Under the pieces are notes generated by a model that worked only from the letters and a program-made list of their open reading frames with translations, did not search any database and was not told where the DNA came from. Shown piece by piece: positions 55,455-64,000 of a stretch of DNA of 64,000 nt. The translations under genes were made by a program, and so were the position numbers. The DNA is taken from positions 1,674,001 to 1,738,000 of the forward strand of contig WJXW01000006.1 in NCBI GenBank assembly GCA_015832175.1. The letters are read 5' to 3'. Source of the DNA: Paraphaeosphaeria minitans (Eukaryota > Ascomycota > Dothideomycetes > Pleosporales > Didymosphaeriaceae). How positions within the stretch are numbered: the stretch's first letter is position 1; the number at the start of each line of letters is the position of its first letter.

Positions 55455-58400
55455 CTACCAATCCAGTGCATCGCTCGAGGCCGATCGCTCTGCATTGTCC
55501 TCAATTCCTTCCTCAACAGATCGCTCTCCCAGCTCCTCTGCACCTTCTTCGTCCCCAGTCCGTTCTGTATCCGATGACTCTTCTTCAGAACCGTAGTCCT
55601 CATTTTCCAAAGCTTCTACAACCCTGCCCAAATCATCCCTCAGTCCTGCCAGCCTCGAGTTCTCCCTGATGCGGGTATAAAATACAGGGCAATCCCGGCT
55701 GTCACATCGGATCGTCTCTCCCCACGCAAGATTCGAACAACTCCTGCATATCGCGTTGATGTTTGCGGCTCGTTTCTCACTTTTACAGATGATGTTCTTC
55801 AAACCCAACAATGCCCTCGCAGGCTTCCTGAGGCATTGCTTGCAAAGCGGTAATCTCAACACAGTGTCGAGTGCGTTGAGCTTAGGTGGAGCAGGAGGCA
55901 GCTTCGATCGGCAGATGAGGCAGACCGAGCTTTTCAGATAGCCTTCGAGCGTTTTGATGTGGCTAGGATTGCCTTCCTTCACAAGTGCGTTGGCAACCGG
56001 TTGATGTTGGTTTAGGGGAAGCGTGACGTTTCGGATTCGCTGGACCTTGGGCATCTCATCGTACCACTGCCGTACATTGGCGCCCATAAGATTAAAGATA
56101 CGCTCAAGTGGGGGGATGAGATTCTTCAGGATGTAGTATTCCGCATCGAGCTCGATGTGGTCGTTCTGGAGCAATGTCTCGGGGCTCACACAACGGTCGA
56201 TGAGGCGCGCACTTGGCGCCCCAGTGACCACGACGTATGGCACCCGCTCGCCATATTGAGGCTCTGCGCGTGGATCGGCGAGCATACGCTTGGTTGCGAT
56301 CAGGGCCCCAGGGGGGGGCGGCCCACGATCTGAATACGTGCCTAATTTGACTTCTTTTGCAAACAAAAAGTCTTGAATGCTGACGCGTCCTTCCATGATC
56401 TTGGCGCATTGACCCAGGAAGTAGCTCTTGACTTGCGATAGATCACTCGTCTTGAAAAAAATCTTGAGCGCCTTCTCTTCGATCTTTTGCTCCGCTGGTG
56501 TTCCATCTCGGCGAACTGTTTCAATGCCTTTGGCGTCGAAAACTGGTACTTTTTGGTTTCGGTGTTCGTACTTGAAGCCAACGTAGCGTTTCTTAGCCAG
56601 CAGAACGCAGGGATGATACACCTTCTCAAATTTGAGTTTGATCGGGCGGGGATTCATTTGTGTTATTGCTTCAGCCATCTCTTCTCCGATGGTAAAGGCT
56701 TGGTCCCGTGTGCGTCCTTTGAGGTATACAAACAAAGAGTCTGTATCACCATATACAACTTCGGCATTCCATTTCTCAACGGAATGGATAAACGCGATTG
56801 CCTTTTCTAATGTTTCTCGGCCAGTCTGAACGATGCTGTCGGCTATCTCGGAGGCTGGCATTCGGCCGGAAAAAGAAGCCGACGTGTATCCATACGTGAC
56901 GTTTGCCAGCAGTTTCAAGGCTAGTTGCCGGTTGTTGAGCAGCTGTTGCAGCGTCTTGTCGTCTTTGTCGGTTTTCATTCCGCTCTTCACCATTACACGG
57001 GTTTCTAGAATCTCTCCGAGCATTTTGGCAAGCAAAGATTTACGCAGCTCAGGTTTGACATACATCATACCGTTGGGTGCGATATTGACATGATCTTTGA
57101 CGAGGTTCAGTAAACCCGGCTCGCGATTGAAGTCTGTAAAACCAATCTTGTTCCTTCCTCTCCATGGGACGACACGACCTAGGCATGTGGAATAGCAGTA
57201 GTTGTAAGCTATCATGACGCTTGGGTAGAGAGATTGAAAGTCGAGGACTAGGAGTGGGCTGGAGTAGAACGCGCTTTGAGGTTCCATGACAAGAGGCAGA
57301 CACTCGAGAGCGTTCTGTTGGCCAACTTGTTTTCGACTGGGAGAGACCAAGAGGTAGTTCTCTGGCTTTGCGATACGGAACATAGTAGACTCAACCTTGA
57401 ATTGCGAACCTCGTGAAATGACAGAGAAGAAGTCGACGCCGAGCAGACGTGCCTGTTCGCTTGTTCTAGGAACGATCTCGTTGGCTTCTAAGATATCCAG
57501 GTCCAGCTGCACTCTAGTAATGAAGTAGTCAAGGACTTTCGCCAGGTCTCGTGGCTTGGAACTAGTGTACCATGTCGTGAGATCCGAGTATTGGTAGTGG
57601 GGGATCCGTTTGTGCAAGAGATGGAAGACGACGTTCTCCATGGTATACTGAAGTAGGTTGAGTTCCCCCCGCATCGCACGCCATATGTTGATCATGTGGC
57701 GACCGGTTACTCGGATAGTGGAAGTATGGGTGAACCCCCATCGATCGGCTTCTTTTCCGAATCTGCCGTGCGATTGTGATTTGGTACGACTAATTTCATC
57801 GCAAAGATCATACTCGAATTTCAAGCGAGCACGCTCAATCAGATAACCCCAAGAGCCATTGTGCACCTCATATCCGGTCAAGATATCCGGATCGAAGTGC
57901 CGTACGATGTCGACAATTCGATTGATCAAGTCGAGCTCGTCTTCTTCGTATTCTACCGCCACTGATGTCTGTTTCCTTATCTGGTTCACAATGCCTTCGT
58001 TTTCAGAGAGACACAGCATGCCGGTGCGGTGGTGAGTGTCGTTGGCACCCTCCTCGCCTTGTATACACCAGAATATTGCCTGGATCTCGTCTTTGGCAGG
58101 GTCTGGCGCAAATGATGCCCTCGAGTTGATATGAACCTCTAAGCTCAGGATACTCATATATTGGGTCTCGTGCTTAACGCTAGTTGATGCTTTCTTCTGA
58201 GAGTACTTGAAGCCGTGTTTATTGTTCTGGGTGGGTCCTTCCACTTGGGAGATATACTCCGAAAGTTTGCGTTGGTGTGGTAGCGTAGGGGCCTTTAGTG
58301 CTTGGTCGATACCGTCGTGTTGCATCTCGTCACCAAGCCATCGATTCACTTGTTTGTAAGATGGCGGAGCAGGTCCAAGCTCCCAGTGTCGCAAGTTGCA

Positions 58401-60589
58401 TTGCAAAGGACGTAGGGAATCTTCAGAATGCTTCTTTTCGACAAATGCACCCTCGCTGTCAAGAAATGAAGTATTGAAAGGGTCAAACAAAGGTAAAAAC
58501 GGAATAGTGGTACTTTGTAGGGTGAAGTCTCGACCTGCATACTCTCGCGATCGTTCAGGGACATCTGCCTCGTTGCTGTAATACGCATCTCGATACAACA
58601 CAGGGAGCTCACCAGAGGATATTGAGGTCTTGACTGCGTTGAAAGAGGGGGGTAGTGATGTATAGTGAATGGTTTGTGCGCCGCGTGGTGTTGCCTTCAT
58701 AAACCCATTTAGTGTAGAGCTGATTCCTGTGGTGCCATTGCTGAGGCTATCATGCGTCTGTTCGGCTAGGGATGTACACTGAGAAGTCGAAAGTGGCTGC
58801 AGCGTTCCTAGACCAGAATTGAGTCTTGGCGTTATAGCTTTCGTTACCTGGGATTGAGAGGCGTTTTGGGACTTTGAGATGTCGGTCTGGCTCAAGCGCA
58901 GGCGGGTCTCCGGTGCGTTTGGATTCTTTACCACTGTAAATGGCAACGTACTCGGCCTGGTTTCATTCTGAGACGATCGACTGGGACGTGAGTGTTTTTC
59001 TCTGCAGTGAAATCCATGGCCGCCAGCTTTCACAGAAAGAGAGGAACCTGTGACACTGTTTGTTTCTTGTTGCGAGGACCTCTGCTTTTTACCCGGCCTC
59101 TCATCTTCTACAGAGGTGGGTCGCTTACGCGTGTCACTAGCAGTTCCAGAGTCGAGAGCACGATGTTCGCTTTGATTGCCATCCAACTCGCTGGGGCAAT
59201 TATCAAGCAATCGGATCTCTTCATCGTGTTGTGTGTTGATCTGCGCTTCAGAAACACTAAGAGGGTCTAGTGAAAGCGGTCCTTCCGTATGCGTCGTATC
59301 ATCTAGATCTACATCTTCGCGAACGTCTGCGAGATCAGGATTATCCTCGAGGGGCGAAATGCGTGGTTGAGCATCTTGCTCCAGAAACTGAAGCTGATCC
59401 TCCTCTTCTGCCAAAAGACGTGTTTCAAGATGCCCAGGGTAAAGGTCGTCGACGCTCTCGAGAGCCGTCTTTATGTGGGCTTCACCTTCAGCAGGCTTTA
59501 CAAATGTCGCTCTATCTGCAACAGGACCGAGGCGATTCTCATCGTTGACAAGCTGCTCCAGAAGCTCTCGATACTCTTCCTCATGGATCCAGCCTCCTTT
59601 CTCCGTATTCCTCGTATCTGCGGACATGGATACGAGTACCTCGGGAGGAAAGGGGCTACTTGAAGGGTTGGTCAGACCCATACGGCGTTTGCGTCGGATT
59701 GTTTCATCGCGCCACAGACCAGCCATCGAAGGAACATACTTCTCTTCTGACTTTAAAGCAGACGATTGCTCGAATAGATTGTGGTGGATTGGCCGAGAAT
59801 GTAGCTCGTGTCTGTTCAAGATGTCTTGTACGCACACGTCGATCTCAAGGGAACAATGACTTTGGCGAGGGTACTGGTCTATCCCAGCAAGTAGATGATT
59901 CGATATCGATGCATCGTGCCATTTGTGAGCTGTGATATCGATGGCATCGCTGTCAGGCACAGGGCCTCGGAATTGCACTTTTGCGCAATCGATGTAGTCG
60001 CATCCATACAGATTATAATCGCACATCCACTGCAACATATACTGCAGATGGCTTTCGTAGGGCTGGAAGATGCGATTCATAATGGCCCCTTGGTGGAGAA
60101 GATCGGCAAATCGTGTCATGTGTGCTGGGTTTAACAGATAAACCTTCAAAAAGAACTTATATCCGACGTAGTATCCATAGAATGGTATGCCTTTGATTAA
60201 GGTAATGTGTCCGACATAGACAGACTTTCCGTCGTAGGCGTTACGTCGGTAGGTGGCGGCAAGTGCATGATCGATCGAGGCGCGCAGGCTTCGCATGTAC
60301 GCGTTGACTGCACTGGTCAGCGACGCCCTTTTGGATATGTTGCAATATACATACTTGCATCCTGATCCAGGCTACCGGTATACTCTAAATAGAGATATGG
60401 CAATGCGCCATGAATATGCGCGCATACCTTCTGGCCTGTCTCCGTGGCACCAAAGACGCGGATAACGGGGACTTGCGGGGCACGCTGACGCTGAGAAGGA
60501 CCAGGGGCCCGTCTAAGGACTGGGTCGAGCTCAGTCGGTACTGCCTGGTAGTGGTCGATGCAATTCAGGCGGAAACGGAACGTGTTCAT
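55455..60589 (-). CDS. REV3: DNA polymerase zeta catalytic subunit
   Basis: Exons 60589..60355 and 60307..55455 encode 1695 residues. The N-terminal part has the B-family polymerase amino domain ([37 protein letters not shown]). A long disordered middle follows (residues about 330-700). The exonuclease-like fold starts at [12 protein letters not shown], without the acidic exonuclease residues. The polymerase core is intact: [34 protein letters not shown] and [14 protein letters not shown]. The C-terminus has two cysteine motifs (CLICRS ... CKQC; CRSC ... CDSRDC), the zinc and iron-sulfur sites that bind accessory subunits. Rev3 with Rev7 carries out error-prone translesion extension. It is divergent from SLU7. 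Confidence 0.96.
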
Positions 60590-60957
60590 GGAGGCACAGA
60601 CGCCGAGTGCCGCAGAGCGCGCGTTGTAGGGCGACGGTAGCGTCGTTCACGGGTGGTTATCCATGTGATTGTTCCTCTAAAAGAAGAGTATGTGCGAGCT
60701 GTGCTGTAGGGAGGCTTTGGCAATGTGAGACCAGGCGAGGAGTGGAGAATGTGAAGGTTGCGCAACAATGCATGACATGCAGGAGCGTCGACGCGCAGTC
60801 ACGTGTAAGCGGGGCTTGGCCTGGTTCCTTGTCGCTTCTGCAGCCCTACGCTCGGGCTCGCGCTCAGACAGCCGATCGCGTCTCTTCCGCTGCCATCGAG
60901 CCTCTACCTACACCTACATCTGCACCTCCACTCTCCTGTCGCATACGCCTGCCCGCC
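60590..60957. promoter_or_regulatory. Divergent promoter region, REV3 / SLU7
   Basis: 368 bp separate the divergent start codons. The SLU7 frame stays open leftward through it, but no upstream ATG gives a conserved N-terminus, so it is read as 5' leader and promoter. A CCTACCTACACC patch lies near 60903. Confidence 0.6.
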
Positions 60958-62391
60958 ATGCCGCCCGCACAACCACGCAAGCCCGACGTCTCCGCGGCGG
61001 CCAAAGAGCGCAACGAGTACATCCCGTCCTTCATCTCCAAAAAGCCTTTCTATGCCGTCGACGAAAATGGCGAAGACGGCGACTACCTCGAGCATCAGCG
61101 CCTTCAGAAGCAGGAGCAGGACTCAAAATGGTACGATCGTGGCAAGAAGATTGGGCCCGCTGCCACAAAATATCGCAAGGGCGCATGCGAGAACTGCGGC
61201 GCAATGACACACAAGAAGAAGGACTGCTTGAGCCGTCCACGCAAGACGGGCGCAAAGTTCACAGGCAAGAACATCGAGGCGGATGAGGCGGTCGAGGACG
61301 TACAGCTGGGGTGGGATGCGAAGCGCGATCGCTGGAACGGCTACGACGCCGCCAACTTCACCGAGGTCATCGAAGAATACAACGAGCTGGAAGAGATGCG
61401 CAAAAAGGCGAAAGAGGCCGCCAAGGGTGACCAAAAGTCCGGGGATGAAGAAGAAGACGAGGGTGACAGATACGATGCGGAAACTGACATGGGGAGGAAA
61501 CAGGCCACTTCGACCCGGAACCTGCGATTGCGAGAGGACACAGCCAAATACCTACTGAATCTGGATTTGGACTCAGCCAAGTACGACCCGAAAACACGAT
61601 CCATGGTAGACACAGGCGCGACGGCGGACAACGCCGCGGCACTGGTGGCGGAAGAGGGCTTCATGAAGGCATCAGGCGATGCGGCCGAATTTGAGCGGGC
61701 ACAACGGTACGCGTGGGAGACACAGGAGCGGGGCGACAGAAACAAGGTCCATCTGCAGGCAAACCCTACATCTGGTGAACTGATGCGGAAGAAAGAACTG
61801 CAAGAGGCCGAAGAGACCAAGGTCGCAAAGCAAAAAGCACTGATGGAGAAATACGGAGGCCAGGACAAATTCAACGACGACACCCTTCGCCGAGTCGGCG
61901 TCACCGAAAATGAAAGATATGTCGAATATGACGAGCGGGGTCGCATCAAGGGTGCACCAAAGGTCAAAGCCAAATCAAAGTACCCTGAGGATGTGCTCAT
62001 GCACAACCACACGTCTGTCTGGGGTAGTTGGTGGGCAAGCTTCCAGTGGGGATACGCATGTTGTCATTCGACGGTCAAGAACTCGTACTGCACAGGCTCT
62101 GCAGGCAAGGAAGCATTTGAAGCTGCCGAGCGCATGCGCCTTGGTGCGGACGTGCCGGACGTGGACGAGATTCCCAAAGCGATGGCACAGATAGAAGATG
62201 CAGCTCTGGAGAAACACGTGCGCAATACTGCCGAAAAAGACGACAAGGCAACGCGGGACGACAAGCGGAAGAGAACACTGGAAGAAATGAGAGACGGTGT
62301 CACGGAGGCAGAGATGGAGGAATACCGACGTAAGAGGCAGATGGCTGCGGATCCTATGGCGAAGTTCCTTGTCAGCAAGGAGGCCATCTAG
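60958..62391 (+). CDS. SLU7: Pre-mRNA-splicing factor Slu7
   Basis: Single exon, 477 residues from the ATG at 60958 ([10 protein letters not shown]). The conserved core is present: [14 protein letters not shown] near residue 21, [20 protein letters not shown] (CCHC zinc knuckle), [71 protein letters not shown] and [15 protein letters not shown]. Slu7 acts in the second catalytic step of splicing and helps choose the 3' splice site; it is nuclear. The C-terminus, [20 protein letters not shown] then [17 protein letters not shown], is the usual ending. TAG stop. Confidence 0.96.
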   Translation: MPPAQPRKPDVSAAAKERNEYIPSFISKKPFYAVDENGEDGDYLEHQRLQKQEQDSKWYDRGKKIGPAATKYRKGACENCGAMTHKKKDCLSRPRKTGAKFTGKNIEADEAVEDVQLGWDAKRDRWNGYDAANFTEVIEEYNELEEMRKKAKEAAKGDQKSGDEEEDEGDRYDAETDMGRKQATSTRNLRLREDTAKYLLNLDLDSAKYDPKTRSMVDTGATADNAAALVAEEGFMKASGDAAEFERAQRYAWETQERGDRNKVHLQANPTSGELMRKKELQEAEETKVAKQKALMEKYGGQDKFNDDTLRRVGVTENERYVEYDERGRIKGAPKVKAKSKYPEDVLMHNHTSVWGSWWASFQWGYACCHSTVKNSYCTGSAGKEAFEAAERMRLGADVPDVDEIPKAMAQIEDAALEKHVRNTAEKDDKATRDDKRKRTLEEMRDGVTEAEMEEYRRKRQMAADPMAKFLVSKEAI

Positions 62392-63071
62392 GCATTCTTT
62401 TGTTTTCTTCAGCGACATTGAGCATAACCACTTTCCAAGTAAGCATTGCGTGGCGTTCCAGGACCATTTTGCATTTAGTTAGCACCTACAGTTGGAGTAA
62501 AAACTTCAAATACAGCCTGCCTGTGTGTTGGCGACGGCACACTGTAGTCAAACTTGTCACTTGGCGCTACAAAATATCTAACGACTGTATGTAGAATGAC
62601 ATCAAAGTTGATGAATGATGCGTTGTCCACCATGATCGGTCTACGAAGAGCATCTGGCAAATGCGAGGCAACGAGTGCGGAAACTCCAAGTGCTCGTAAA
62701 CATCAAATACCCTTGGCCTGGCCCCTCCAGATTGTGCCAGCTCAGCGGGGGCGACAAGGTTGCGCGTACATGGCTGCGCCGCGTCCGCTGGCGTGGAAGA
62801 GGAGCTCGAGCGACGCGTGCCAAGGCCGGAGCTTCGTCACTCAAGCCTCCCTCCCCAATACCTACAGCGATCGCTGTTAGCTCCCAGAGTACCCCCATCG
62901 TGTCGCCCGATCTCTAGGCAGCACCTCCGACGGTCTCTGCTTTCTGTCGCTCTTGTCTGCGGCAATTGTTCCTCACGCGCTTCCTCCAAACCATCTTTTG
63001 GCGCGCCTTCCAACTTGTGTGCACCGCGAACGCCCCTGCCCGTGCAATAGCTGGCCCAGCACGGCAACACC
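62392..63071. other. Intergenic region, about 680 bp
   Basis: 3' flank of SLU7 and promoter/5' leader of SLA2. No gene recognised. Confidence 0.55.
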
Positions 63072-64000
63072 ATGTCGCTCTACGGCGGGTCTTCACGCAA
63101 TGTGGACATGGGAAAGTAAGGAAACTCTTCACTGGCATGACACATCCCACTCAACAACAATTCAGGCAGGAACAGGACCTTGCCATCAATATCCGCAAGG
63201 CAACGAGCATCGAAGAGACGGCTCCCAAACGTACGTGCTTCTTCGATGCCTCTCTTCCGGACCAAGCTCACCGGCGCAGGCAAACATGTGCGCAGCTGCA
63301 TCGTCTACACATGGGACCACAAGAGCTCCGCCTCTTTCTGGCAGGGGATGAAAGTGTGCGTAGACCCGGGAACAGCGCTGCCGCATCGCGCTTGTGGATA
63401 CACTCTTGCATCATGCTGATTCATATTGCAGGCAGCCTATCATGGCCGACGAAGTCCAGACGTTCAAAGCGCTCATCACTGTCCACAAAGTTCTTCAGGA
63501 AGGCCACTCAGTGGTCCTTAAGGAGGCGCAGGCCAACATACAATGGCTCGACAGTCTGCAGCGCGGCACTGGTGGCGGCGATGGCCTGAAAGGCTACGGA
63601 CGCCTTATCACCGAATACGTCTATTACCTCCAGGCCAAACTCGCCTTTCACAGGCAACACCCAGAGTTCAATGGTGAGCTGCTCGTACAGGAGACACTGC
63701 AGGGACTGACAGAAGCCCAGGCACGTTCGAATACGAGGAATATATTAGCCTGAAGTCAATCAACGATCCGAACGAGGGCTACGAGACAATCTCGGACTTA
63801 ATGACACTGCAAGACCAAATAGACCAGTTCCAAAAACTGATCTTCTCTCACTTCCGAAGCGCGAACAACAACGAATGCCGCATTTCAGCCCTTGTACCAC
63901 TCGTACAAGAGAGCTATGGCATCTACAAGTTTATCACAAGCATGCTCCGTGCAATGCATACCGGTGAGCACGCTGTGTATCAGTACTCATCAGCTCACTA
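63072..64000 (+). CDS. SLA2: Sla2/End4 endocytic actin adaptor, ANTH domain (3' partial)
   Basis: The gene runs off the right edge. Visible exons: 63072..63115, 63166..63230, 63280..63355, 63432..63673 and 63721..63963, then a GTGAGC donor whose acceptor lies outside. The product begins MSLYGGSSRNVDMGKQEQDL and contains the ANTH domain: AINIRKATSIEETAPKRKHV, YTWDHKSSASFWQGMKVQP, FKALITVHKVLQEGH, FHRQHPEFNGTFEYEEYISL and ISALVPLVQESYGIYKF with ITSMLRAMH. ANTH binds PI(4,5)P2. Sla2/HIP1R links clathrin coats to actin at cortical endocytic sites and at the hyphal tip. The coiled coil and talin-like I/LWEQ domain must lie beyond the window. Confidence 0.94.

Noticed and set aside
60607..60957. 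117-codon N-terminal extension of SLU7
   Set aside because: It is open by chance; conserved Slu7 sequence begins soon after the ATG at 60958, and the extension lacks a plausible start and similarity.

Overview
The window is nuclear DNA of a filamentous ascomycete (Pezizomycotina), most likely a dothideomycete. The reasons are dense genes on both strands, introns of about 45-120 nt with GTRNGT donors and CTRAC branch points, a Pth11/SAT4-type receptor-like membrane protein, a secreted short tyrosinase, many Zn(II)2Cys6 motifs, and intergenic DNA sprinkled with TACC/GGTA microsatellites. The class is an inference; the kingdom is clear from gene content.

Layout. 1-14.5 kb: 3' end of a Nop6-like RRM protein (+), SAT4/rhodopsin-domain membrane protein (-), secreted tyrosinase (+), Adp1-like ABCG transporter (-), class I/II aminotransferase (+) and an alpha-ketoglutarate-dependent xanthine dioxygenase (+). 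14.7-24.1 kb, all on the minus strand: histone-H1-like Lys/Pro/Ala-rich protein, PIF1-family helicase, Rrn9-domain protein with C-terminal zinc motifs, a disrupted nucleotidyltransferase-like gene and a metallophosphoesterase. 24.4-25.3 kb: wreck of a sugar transporter. 26.2-33.1 kb: proteasome subunit Rpn5 (+), FSH serine hydrolase (-), a macrodomain-sirtuin fusion (-) carrying one in-frame TAG, and a secreted class 3 lipase (-). 33.9-38.6 kb: a low-confidence basic protein (-), a very repeat-rich block, and an orphan 520-residue ORF (+). 40.3-50.6 kb: Zn(II)2Cys6 regulator (-), cytochrome b561 protein (-), RS-rich splicing-factor-like protein (-) divergent from a Sos7-like kinetochore protein (+), and ribosomal protein eL37 (-). 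52.7-64 kb: Pho84-like phosphate transporter (+), REV3 DNA polymerase zeta (-) divergent from SLU7 (+), and the 5' part of SLA2 (+).

Most genes are independent housekeeping or accessory loci, and no biosynthetic cluster is evident. The most interesting locus is the macrodomain-sirtuin fusion, an apparent ADP-ribosylation writer and eraser in one polypeptide, interrupted by a nonsense codon in the macrodomain. Other points of note are the Rrn9/C2H2/tandem zinc-cluster protein, a phosphate transporter with 12-nt and 14-nt exons and a probable GC-AG intron, the compound minisatellite block at 35.5-36.9 kb upstream of the orphan gene, and a possible structured RNA at 51.1 kb.

Exon boundaries were derived by hand from reading frame, splice consensus and family conservation, and were not checked against transcripts.
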